Source: Acidimicrobiia bacterium (GTDB taxonomy: Bacteria > Actinomycetota > Acidimicrobiia > IMCC26256 > PALSA-555). Taken from it: 5,344 nt of DNA. This document shows, in pieces, positions 1 to 5,344 of this stretch; positions within the stretch are counted from its first letter, which is position 1; each line of letters starts with the position of its first letter. The notes below the pieces were generated by a model that was not told the origin of the DNA, ran no database searches, and saw nothing but the letters and a program-made list of their open reading frames with translations. The translations under genes and the position numbers were made by a program. The stretch is from contig JAFMJM010000180.1 of the NCBI GenBank assembly GCA_017853455.1, forward strand, positions 1 to 5,344, given 5' to 3'.

Positions 1-46
1 ACCCCTTCCGCGTCAAGGAAGTGCTCTACCCCTGAGCTAACCGCCC
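1..46 (-). tRNA. tRNA-Val (anticodon GAC), 5' part only
   Basis: Read on the minus strand from position 46, the sequence folds as the 5' two thirds of a tRNA. The acceptor 5' strand is GGGCGGT (46-40), followed by TA at tRNA positions 8-9. The D stem is GCTC/GAGC (37-34 with 26-23) around an AGGGGTA loop. The anticodon stem CTTCC/GGAAG (21-17 with 9-5) is perfectly paired around the seven-base loop TTGACGC, which places GAC at 14-12 as the anticodon. GAC reads valine codons GTC and GTT. The variable region begins at 4-1 and the T arm and 3' acceptor strand lie beyond the left edge, so pairing of the acceptor stem cannot be checked. Confidence 0.93.
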
Positions 47-59
47 GTGTGAGGGCGTC

Positions 60-89
60 AGGGTAGCAGCGGCCTGCGCCGCCGGTCGG
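60..89 (-). promoter_or_regulatory. possible promoter of the tRNA-Val gene
   Basis: On the minus strand TACCCT (65-60) fits the TAnnnT form of a -10 box and lies 13 bases before the mature tRNA 5' end, a reasonable distance for a short leader. Eighteen bases further upstream, CCGACC (89-84) keeps only the central GAC of a TTGACA -35 box. The match is weak, and the alternative is that the tRNA is transcribed from further upstream by read-through from the permease gene. The rest of the gap between the tRNA and the permease (47-114) shows only a weak 5-bp hairpin (69-73 with 78-82) and no T-rich terminator. Confidence 0.25.
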
Positions 90-114
90 TTCCCGTCGAC
101 ACCCTTCGGCGCCG

Positions 115-2652
115 TCAGTTCCCGGCGACCGCCCGCAGCACGTCGATCCGGACCGCCCGACGGGCGGGGACGACCGCCGCGGCCAGACCGGCCAGCGCCA
201 CCAGGACGACGAAGGTCCCGATCCGCACCACGGGAACCGCCAACACACCGATGCCCCATCCCGACAACACCGTGGCGAAGGCGAGTCCCCACACCACGCC
301 GACCACCGTGCCGACGAGCGATCCGACGACCGTGACGGCGAGAGCCTCGGCGCGCACCATCGTCCGGACCTGACCGGCGGTCATGCCGACCGCCCGCAGC
401 AGACCGATCTGACGGGTGCGCTCGAGCACGGCCAGGACCAGGGCGTTGGCGACACCGAGCACCGCGAGCGCCATCGCCAGCACCACCAGGGCCAGGGCTG
501 CCGCCAGGACCCGGTCGGCCGAGGCCATCTGCCCGGCCCGATAGGCGGCGCGGTCGAGCACCTCGACGTCGGGGAACGGTCCCGCCAGCCGGTGCCGGAT
601 CCGTCGGACCACGGCGTCGGGGTCGCCCGTCGTCCGGACCAGGACCAACGTGTCGGGTTCGTCCGGACCGAAGCCGTCGGCGTAGTCGGCCCGGTCGACC
701 ACCGCCGGCGTCACGTACGCACCGGAGAAGTCGGTGCGGGAGAACGTCCCGACGACCTCGAGGTCCCTCGTGAGCCGCGACATCTGCACCGCCACCCGGT
801 CCCCGACCGCGACCCCGAGCTCGTCGGCCGCCGACGCCGAGAGCAGGACCCTCCCCGGACCGAGGTCCTGCGCCCGCCCGCTCACCATCCCGAGATCCAC
901 GGTGGCCGCCAGGTCGGACCCCCGCACGCTCGCCACGGTCTCGACGGCGCCCTCGACGCGCACACGCCGGAACTGGACCGGGTTGACCGCCGACACACCA
1001 CGCGTGCCCGCCACGGCGTCGGCCGCTCCGGAGGAGAACCCCGTGAACTGGCGGTCGCGCAGGACGATCCCGGCGCGGAGCCCGGCGTCGATGGTGGCGG
1101 CGACCGAGGCGCGCGCCGAGGCGGCGAACGTGAGCAGGCCCACCACCATGGCCGTCACGACCACCAGCGAGCCGGCCGCCGCCACCGCCCGACGGGGGTC
1201 GCGCGCCAACTCGGCGCGGGCGAGCCCGCGCGCGAACGGACCGACGGAACGCGGACGTCGACGCGCCAGTCGTGCGACCAACGGCTCGAGGGCCAGGACT
1301 CCGGCCGCCACGAGGCCGACGGCGCCGACCACGACCCAGATGAGCGCGCCGTCGATCCGGGGTCCGGGCCCCGCCCGGCCGACGCCGATGCCGACGAGCA
1401 GCAGGCTCCCGACCCCCAACGCCACGGGCACCGCGACCGATCGGCGTCGCCCCACCACGGGTCGATCGTCGGTCAACGCCACGAGCACCGGCACCCGCGC
1501 GGCCCGGACGGTCGCCGGGAGCGCGGCGACCACCGTGGCGACGACGCCGACGACCAGTGGAATCACGGTCGAGGCGACCTGCACGTGGATCCCGCCCGTC
1601 GGGGTCGGACTGCCCACTGCCCGCAGCACCGCGAGCGCCGCGGCGGCCCCGACCGTGCCGACGACGACGCCGACCACACCCGCCACCAGTCCGAGCAGGA
1701 CGGCCTCGGCGAGTGACGTGGCGACCACCTGGCGTCCGGTCGCCCCGGCGATGCGCAGGAGGGCGGTCTCGCGCCGACGCCGGGCACCCACCACGGCGAA
1801 GGTCTGACCGATCAGGAGGCCGGCCACCGCCATGCCCACGACGGCGAAGCCGAGCAGCGTGCCCCGGAGCAACGCGAGCAGATCCCGCAGACGGGTTCCC
1901 GACGACCGGGCCGCCCGCTCGGCCGTCCAGACGTCGAACCGGTCGCCCAGGGCCCGGGCCACCCGGCGCCGGACCCGCTCCGGATCGGCGCCCGGATCGA
2001 CGCGCACCGCCACCTCGTCGAGCTCACCCGGCGCGCCGACGACCCGTTGAGCCTCCCCCAGGGTGAAGGCCGCCACGGTCACCCCACCGAGGTCCTCGAC
2101 CCCGTCGAGGCTGATCCGGGCCGACAGACGGTACGACCGGGCTGCATCGGCCCCGACCAATCGGACCCGGTCCCCGACCCGGGCCCCGATGCGCTGCGCC
2201 GTCGAGGCGTCGATCGCCACCTCTCCGGCCGATCGGGGTGGTCGGCCCCGGCCGACGACGCGCAGCGGCCCGTTCCGGTCCGGTTGCGACCACGACACCC
2301 CGAGGTTGGGCGCCACACCGGTGGTCACCGGCTCCCCCGAGCGGTCCAGGATCCGCACCCGTCCCTGCACCACGCCGTCGGCACGGGCCACCCCCGGGAT
2401 GTCGGCCACCCGGTCACGGACCGAGTCGGGGAAGCGTTCACCCGAACCCTCCGGGCCGGCTGGACCGGCCAGCCGCACCACCAGGTCGGTCCCGGCGCGT
2501 GCGCTCCGGAAGACGCCCGAGTACGTGTCGTCGAGGGTGTCGGTCAGGACCAGCGAACCGGCCACGAAGGCGACACCCAGCACCACGGCGACCGCCGAGA
2601 GCATCAGGCGCACCCGGTGGGCCGCCAGACCCCTGATCGTCAGTCTCCACAT
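115..2652 (-). CDS. FtsX/MacB-family ABC transporter permease, ten predicted membrane segments
   Basis: The protein has about 845 residues and the layout of long FtsX-type permeases. A first helix (about 16-37) is followed by an extracytoplasmic MacB-like domain (about 40-260) and three helices (about 264-289, 312-345, 359-385). Two central helices (about 404-425, 435-456) come next, then a second half with one helix (about 490-511), another external domain (about 515-710) and three final helices (about 713-743, 770-798, 807-830). The FtsX core appears twice: RRRRETALLRIAGATGRQVV near 291-310, and ERTRQIGLLRAVGMTAGQVR near 744-763. The C-terminus has the usual VPARRAVRIDVLRAV ending. Such permeases work with a cytoplasmic ATPase in lipoprotein or lipid release, peptide or drug efflux, or wall-hydrolase control; the substrate cannot be read from sequence. 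The start at 2652 (MWRLTIRGLAAHRVRL) matches the usual family N-terminus. An ATG at 2664 would add four residues, and neither start has a strong ribosome-binding site. The frame stays open upstream to 3063, but that part is antisense to the CAP gene and looks like GC-driven noise. No ATPase gene is adjacent on either side within the window, which is unusual for this family. Confidence 0.92.
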   Translation of the reverse strand: MWRLTIRGLAAHRVRLMLSAVAVVLGVAFVAGSLVLTDTLDDTYSGVFRSARAGTDLVVRLAGPAGPEGSGERFPDSVRDRVADIPGVARADGVVQGRVRILDRSGEPVTTGVAPNLGVSWSQPDRNGPLRVVGRGRPPRSAGEVAIDASTAQRIGARVGDRVRLVGADAARSYRLSARISLDGVEDLGGVTVAAFTLGEAQRVVGAPGELDEVAVRVDPGADPERVRRRVARALGDRFDVWTAERAARSSGTRLRDLLALLRGTLLGFAVVGMAVAGLLIGQTFAVVGARRRRETALLRIAGATGRQVVATSLAEAVLLGLVAGVVGVVVGTVGAAAALAVLRAVGSPTPTGGIHVQVASTVIPLVVGVVATVVAALPATVRAARVPVLVALTDDRPVVGRRRSVAVPVALGVGSLLLVGIGVGRAGPGPRIDGALIWVVVGAVGLVAAGVLALEPLVARLARRRPRSVGPFARGLARAELARDPRRAVAAAGSLVVVTAMVVGLLTFAASARASVAATIDAGLRAGIVLRDRQFTGFSSGAADAVAGTRGVSAVNPVQFRRVRVEGAVETVASVRGSDLAATVDLGMVSGRAQDLGPGRVLLSASAADELGVAVGDRVAVQMSRLTRDLEVVGTFSRTDFSGAYVTPAVVDRADYADGFGPDEPDTLVLVRTTGDPDAVVRRIRHRLAGPFPDVEVLDRAAYRAGQMASADRVLAAALALVVLAMALAVLGVANALVLAVLERTRQIGLLRAVGMTAGQVRTMVRAEALAVTVVGSLVGTVVGVVWGLAFATVLSGWGIGVLAVPVVRIGTFVVLVALAGLAAAVVPARRAVRIDVLRAVAGN

Positions 2653-2769
2653 GGCCGCACCCATGATGGTGCCCGGACGGCGCCGGTCCGCGGCAGCGGC
2701 CCACCGCAGCCTCAAGCGCCGGGCCACACGAGCCGATGATCGAGGAGGATCGCGACGAGGAGCCGCTAC
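2653..2769. promoter_or_regulatory. divergent intergenic region between permease and CAP lipoprotein genes
   Basis: This 117-bp gap must hold the 5' signals of two genes transcribed away from each other, unless they are leaderless or transcribed from inside the neighbour. I find no convincing -35/-10 pair on either strand. Near the permease start there is a small inverted repeat, CGGAC (2674-2678) with GTCCG (2686-2690), which could be a weak hairpin in the permease leader or an operator half-site pair. In this GC content such 5-bp repeats arise easily. The CAP side ends in a clear ribosome-binding site. Confidence 0.4.
2757..2762 (+). promoter_or_regulatory. ribosome-binding site of the CAP lipoprotein gene
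   Basis: GAGGAG lies seven bases before the ATG at 2770 and is complementary to the 16S rRNA anti-Shine-Dalgarno end. A second GAGGAG at 2742-2747 is too far upstream for this start. The site fixes the start at 2770 and agrees with the basic residues plus hydrophobic stretch expected of an export signal in the encoded N-terminus. Confidence 0.75.
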
Positions 2770-3300
2770 ATGGACCGCACCACCCACCCGCACCCACGAG
2801 CCCGTCGGCTCCGCCGGCTGCTGGCGATCGGCGCCATGGCGCTCGGCGTGACGACGGGTGCCGTCGCCTGTGGCGAGCCGGAACCGCCGCCCCCGCCGCC
2901 GGCGTGCGCCTCGGTCCACGACGCCACCATCCAGCGGGTCTACGACCGCGTGAACATCGACCGCGCCGGCCAGGGTCTCGGACCCCTCGAGTGGGACGGC
3001 GACCTCGCCTGCAACGCCCAGGACTGGGCGGACCACCTGGCGTCGATCACGACGCTGGTCCACCAGGACCTCCCGGCTCTCCTCGCCTCACCCGGCTACG
3101 CGGGGACCTGGAACGGCCTGGGCGAGAACCTGCTGGCGGGAAACACCGGGATGACCGGCGACACCATGGCCGACGTGTGGATCAACTCGCCCCACCACCG
3201 CGACAACATCCTCGGTCCGTTCACGTCCGTGGGCGTCGCGATGACCCGGAGCCCCGACGGCCGTCTCTGGGTGGTGCAGGAGTTCGGGCGCCGCCGCTGA
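2770..3300 (+). CDS. CAP/SCP-domain (YkwD-like) predicted lipoprotein
   Basis: The product has 176 residues. The N-terminus is arginine-rich (10-16), followed by a hydrophobic stretch (17-33) ending in GAVAC. Cys34 is a likely lipidation site, though Ala rather than Leu/Val at -3 makes the lipobox imperfect. A short linker with six consecutive prolines (39-44) leads to a compact CAP domain (about 46-173). Recognisable family blocks are VNIDRAGQGLGPLEWDGDLA (61-80), the His of LVHQD (His98), GLGENLLAG with Glu119, WINSPHHRDNIL (137-148) and the C-terminal strand VGVAMTRSPDGRLWVVQEFG. His98, Glu119 and His143 match the CAP cavity His/Glu positions; Glu171 may be the fourth. The usual SPGH is SPHH here. 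Cys46 and Cys81 could form a disulfide outside the membrane. Bacterial CAP proteins are secreted or surface-anchored, and their activity is mostly unknown; sterol or lipid binding and protease-like roles have been proposed for eukaryotic relatives. The gene stands alone, divergent from the permease and convergent with the membrane-protein gene downstream. Confidence 0.9.
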   Translation: MDRTTHPHPRARRLRRLLAIGAMALGVTTGAVACGEPEPPPPPPACASVHDATIQRVYDRVNIDRAGQGLGPLEWDGDLACNAQDWADHLASITTLVHQDLPALLASPGYAGTWNGLGENLLAGNTGMTGDTMADVWINSPHHRDNILGPFTSVGVAMTRSPDGRLWVVQEFGRRR

Positions 3301-3311
3301 CGCGCCGGGAC

Positions 3312-3331
3312 GTCGGACGGGCGGGTCCGAC
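3312..3331. terminator. perfect inverted repeat between convergent genes, possible bidirectional terminator
   Basis: GTCGGAC (3312-3318) and GTCCGAC (3325-3331) form a perfect 7-bp stem around a six-base GC loop. The repeat begins 12 bases after the CAP stop codon and ends 7 bases before the stop codon of the convergent membrane-protein gene, so it occupies almost the whole 38-bp gap and could act on both transcripts. No T run follows on either strand, so it is not a classical intrinsic terminator. Stem-loops without a U tract are common downstream of genes in high-GC actinomycetes, but a protein-binding palindrome is also possible. Confidence 0.5.
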
Positions 3332-3338
3332 CGCGTCG

Positions 3339-3680
3339 TCAGTGCTGGCGGTGCGGAACGGGCAGGTCGGCGCGGTCGAGGTCGTGAGCCTTCACCGTGA
3401 AGCCGACCCACGCTCCGAAGAACGCCCCGGCCAGGACGCCCACGATGATCCCCATGCCGATCCAGGCCAGCCAGTGCTCGGGGTCGTCGGGACCCACGGC
3501 CAGCAACACGATGGCGATCCAGATGACGATGCAGATCGGCGTGATGAGGAGGGTCCACTTCCGGACCGCCTTCCACAGCGAACGCTCGGCGGCCATGACC
3601 CCGGCCAGACGCTCGTCGCCCGGGATCGCGATCTCGCTCCCGGCTTCCTCGATCTCGTAGTTGACGGCGTCGTCGCTCAT
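3339..3680 (-). CDS. small two-helix membrane protein with glycine zipper, unknown function
   Basis: I do not recognise this 113-residue protein. The N-terminal 40 residues are polar, acidic at first (EIEEAGSE) and then basic next to the membrane (KAVRKW). A first helix spans about 43-63 (TLLITPICIVIWIAIVLLAV). A short PDDPEHW loop leads to a second helix of about 71-94, and the tail is charged and ends in HRQH. With basic residues before helix 1 and in the tail, both ends are probably cytoplasmic. Helix 2 has Gly at 77, 81, 85, 89 and 93, an unbroken run of GxxxG steps that usually packs helices together in oligomers. The start is well supported: AGGAGG (3695-3690) sits nine bases upstream, inside the end of cysC, and the ATG overlaps the cysC stop as ATGA (3680-3677). 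This suggests translational coupling in a cysN-cysC operon. A role in sulfate uptake or assimilation is only a guess from position. It may be an unrelated passenger. Confidence 0.85.
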   Translation of the reverse strand: MSDDAVNYEIEEAGSEIAIPGDERLAGVMAAERSLWKAVRKWTLLITPICIVIWIAIVLLAVGPDDPEHWLAWIGMGIIVGVLAGAFFGAWVGFTVKAHDLDRADLPVPHRQH

Positions 3681-4321
3681 CGGGGCTCCCCTCCTGGACG
3701 GGATGATTCTGGCACGACCCCGGCCGCGACCAAGGTCTCGACGATCATGGCCACCCCTTCGGCGGGGGTGACCCGGTCGCCGGGGATCACCAGCTCGGGC
3801 GCCAGGGGCGGCTCGTACGGGTCGTCGATGCCGGTGAACCCGGGCAGCTCACCCGCCCGGGCCTTGGCGTACAGGCCCTTCGGGTCCCGGGCCTCGCACA
3901 CCGCCAGCGGCGTGTCGACGAACACCTCGAAGAAGGGCAGCCCGGCGGCGGCATGGATCGCCCGGGCGTGGTCGCGCCCCTCCCGGTAGGGGCTGATCAC
4001 CGGCACCACGGCCACCAGGCCGGCGTCGGCGAACAGCCGGGCGACCTCCCCCACCCGCCGGACGTTCTCCGTGCGGGACGCGGCATCGAACCCGAGATCG
4101 CCGTTGAGACCGTGCCGGAGGTTGTCGCCGTCGAGCGAGTAGGTCCCGACCCCGCAGGCGAGCAGATGCTCGAGCAACGCCACGGCGATGGTCGACTTGC
4201 CCGACCCCGAGAGGCCGGTGCACCAGACGGTGGCCCCGTGGCCACCGAACGCGTCCCACCGCTCGCCCCGCGGGACGTCGGTGTCGTGCCAGACGACGTT
4301 GGCGCTGCGCGGGGTCGACAC
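3677..4321 (-). CDS. cysC: adenylyl-sulfate (APS) kinase
   Basis: APS kinase transfers the gamma phosphate of ATP to the 3' hydroxyl of adenylyl sulfate, giving PAPS, the second activation step of sulfate assimilation and the sulfate donor for sulfotransferases. It acts in the cytoplasm. The 214-residue sequence is full length for the family and all key blocks are present. They are the N-terminal NVVWHDTDV typical of CysC, the P-loop GLSGSGKST (36-44), LDGDNLRHGLNGDLGF (63-78) for substrate binding, RTENVRRVGEVARLF, and VISPYREGRDHAR (108-120) with Ser110 at the position of the phosphorylatable Ser of the family. The lid and substrate region follows with DPKGLYAKARAGELPGFTG and DDPYEPP (166-172). 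The start is GTG at 4321, chosen because it gives the standard N-terminus; no strong ribosome-binding site is visible. The gene begins 10 bases after the cysN stop, so re-initiation by ribosomes finishing cysN is likely. Its stop overlaps the start of the next gene. It is separate from cysN, whereas several actinobacteria have a fused CysNC protein. Confidence 0.96.
   Translation of the reverse strand: MSTPRSANVVWHDTDVPRGERWDAFGGHGATVWCTGLSGSGKSTIAVALLEHLLACGVGTYSLDGDNLRHGLNGDLGFDAASRTENVRRVGEVARLFADAGLVAVVPVISPYREGRDHARAIHAAAGLPFFEVFVDTPLAVCEARDPKGLYAKARAGELPGFTGIDDPYEPPLAPELVIPGDRVTPAEGVAMIVETLVAAGVVPESSRPGGEPR
3690..3695 (-). promoter_or_regulatory. strong ribosome-binding site inside the end of cysC
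   Basis: AGGAGG on the minus strand is a full Shine-Dalgarno match nine bases before the ATG at 3680. It lies within the last codons of cysC, so the small membrane protein can be translated both by re-initiation at the ATGA overlap and by direct ribosome entry. Confidence 0.75.
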
Positions 4322-4331
4322 CGGGAGCCCG

Positions 4332-5344
4332 TCAGGAGGCGGAGGCGCCCAGCACCATGCCGGCGCCCACCGTCTCGAACGTGGCCTCGTCGACCAGGAT
4401 GAACGAACCCGTGGCCCGGTTGCGCCGGTACTCGTCCACGAACAACGGAAGGGCGGTCCGCAGGGACACCCGTCCGAGGTCGTTCATGGCGAGGGCGCCG
4501 TGCTGGTCGTCGCGGTGGAGCGTGTTGACGTCGAGCCGATAGTGGATCTCCGAGACCTTCGCCCGGGTCCACCGGGTGGTGTGCTTGATGGCCAGGGTCG
4601 CGCCCGGGCGGACCGGGGCGTCGGAGAACCAGCAGACCATGGCGTCGAGGTCCTGGGTGACCTGCGGCGTGTTGTTGGGCCGGCAGATCATGTCGCCCCG
4701 GGAGACGTCGAGGTCGTCCGCCAGGCGGACCGTCACCGACATCGGCGGGTAGGCCTGGTCGGTGGGCTCACCGTGGAGGTCGATCCCCGCGACGGTGGTC
4801 GCGAACCCGCTCGGCAGGACCACGACCTCGTCACCGGGCCGGAAGGTGCCGCTCGCCACCTGTCCGGCGTACCCCCGGTAGTCGTGGTGGTCGTGGCTCA
4901 TCGGGCGGATGACGTACTGCACCGGGAACCGGGCGTCGATGAGGTTGCGGTCGGAGCCGATGTAGACGTGCTCGAGGTGGTGCAGCAGCGTCGGACCCTC
5001 GTACCAGGGGGTACGCGGCGAGTGGGTGACGACGTTGTCACCCTCGAGCGCCGAGATCGGGATGAACGTCAGGTCGTCGATGTCGAGCTTGGCGGCGAAC
5101 TCGCCGAACTCGGCGCAGATCGCCTCGAAGACCGCCTCGTCGAAGTCGACGAGGTCCATCTTGTTGACGCACAGCACGAGGTGCTTGACCTGCAGCAGCG
5201 ACGCGATGACGGCGTGCCGACGCGACTGCTCGAGCACGCCCTTCCGGGCGTCGATCAGCACCAACGCCAGGTCGGCGGTCGACGCGCCGGTGACCATGTT
5301 GCGCGTGTACTGGATGTGGCCCGGGGTGTCGGCGATGATGAACT
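4332..5344 (-). CDS. cysN: sulfate adenylyltransferase subunit 1 (GTPase), N-terminus beyond the right edge
   Basis: CysN is the GTP-hydrolysing subunit of the ATP sulfurylase CysDN, which makes adenylyl sulfate from ATP and sulfate in the cytoplasm. GTP hydrolysis drives this unfavourable reaction. The window holds the last 336 residues, and I number from the first visible one. The GTPase G3 motif DTPGH is at 5-9, followed by IQYTRNMVTGAS, then G4 NKMD (60-63) and the G5-like SALEGDNV (from 97). The CysN-type TPWYEGPTLLHHLE stretch leads into two EF-Tu-like beta-barrel domains, with FPVQYVIRP and YRGYAGQVASGTFRPGDEV in the first and the C-terminal barrel ending in MVLGASAS. The P-loop and switch I, roughly 80-100 residues by comparison with standalone CysN, lie outside the window. 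An ATG at 5297 is internal, since the frame is open and homologous upstream of it. The protein ends without an APS kinase domain, and a separate cysC follows after 10 bases. The partner gene cysD would normally lie just upstream, beyond the right edge. EF-Tu or EF-1A is excluded by the CysN-specific WYEGPTLLHHLE block and the cysC neighbour. Confidence 0.96.
   Translation of the reverse strand, partial: FIIADTPGHIQYTRNMVTGASTADLALVLIDARKGVLEQSRRHAVIASLLQVKHLVLCVNKMDLVDFDEAVFEAICAEFGEFAAKLDIDDLTFIPISALEGDNVVTHSPRTPWYEGPTLLHHLEHVYIGSDRNLIDARFPVQYVIRPMSHDHHDYRGYAGQVASGTFRPGDEVVVLPSGFATTVAGIDLHGEPTDQAYPPMSVTVRLADDLDVSRGDMICRPNNTPQVTQDLDAMVCWFSDAPVRPGATLAIKHTTRWTRAKVSEIHYRLDVNTLHRDDQHGALAMNDLGRVSLRTALPLFVDEYRRNRATGSFILVDEATFETVGAGMVLGASAS

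Noticed and set aside
69..82. Small hairpin GCGGC/GCCGC between the permease stop and the tRNA as a terminator.
   Set aside because: A 5-bp GC stem with a four-base loop and no T run is expected by chance at this GC content.
1..114. tRNA gene as an integration (att) site with a mobile element beside it.
   Set aside because: Integration normally uses the tRNA 3' part, which is outside the window. The side seen here has no integrase, no repeated tRNA fragment and no change in base composition.
592..2739. Long open frames on the plus strand opposite the permease gene (for example 592-1716, 734-1807 and 2047-2739).
   Set aside because: Their products are low-complexity, rich in Arg, Pro, Gly, His, Asp and Thr with no recognisable domain. 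Such frames are expected opposite a high-GC gene. The minus-strand product has a clear ten-helix family architecture.
2653..3063. N-terminal extension of the permease frame up to 3063, giving 982 residues.
   Set aside because: The extra 137 residues are Arg-rich with no domain and lie opposite the well-supported CAP gene. The family N-terminus begins at MWRLTIRG.
2736..3989. Plus-strand frame of 417 codons crossing the CAP gene, the convergent gap and the cysC 3' end.
   Set aside because: It overlaps three real genes, its product is Arg/Pro/Gly/Asp-rich without domains, and the CAP frame has the better ribosome-binding site, signal peptide and conserved domain.
4332..5297. A complete cysN gene starting at the ATG at 5297.
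   Set aside because: The frame continues upstream with the GTPase motif DTPGH and HIQYTRN, so this ATG is internal and the real start is outside the window.

Overview
The window comes from a very GC-rich chromosome with strong G/C bias at third codon positions. This fits a high-GC actinomycete. The unfused cysN-cysC pair and the style of the proteins would suit a lineage such as Acidimicrobiia, but that placement is inference and not proven here. The content is mostly ordinary chromosomal genes. I see no CRISPR array, insertion sequence, phage gene or defence system.

Layout, left to right: (1) the 5' part of a tRNA-Val(GAC) on the minus strand, cut by the left edge. (2) A large minus-strand FtsX/MacB-type ABC transporter permease of about 845 residues with ten predicted membrane segments and no ATPase gene beside it. 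(3) A divergent, short plus-strand gene for a predicted lipoprotein with a CAP/SCP (YkwD-like) domain. (4) A short convergent gap holding a perfect 7-bp inverted repeat, possibly a two-way terminator. (5) A minus-strand block that reads, in transcription order, cysN (ATP sulfurylase GTPase subunit, running off the right edge), cysC (APS kinase), then a small two-helix membrane protein. Its start codon overlaps the cysC stop (ATGA).

Functionally, the right half is the sulfate-activation branch. CysN, with a CysD partner expected just outside the right edge, makes adenylyl sulfate (APS), and CysC phosphorylates it to PAPS. The small membrane protein appears translationally coupled to cysC and carries a regular glycine zipper of five Gly residues spaced every four positions in its second helix. 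It is the least explained gene in the window. The left half is an envelope-related pair, permease and CAP lipoprotein, transcribed away from a shared gap of about 117 bp. A functional link between them is only a guess.
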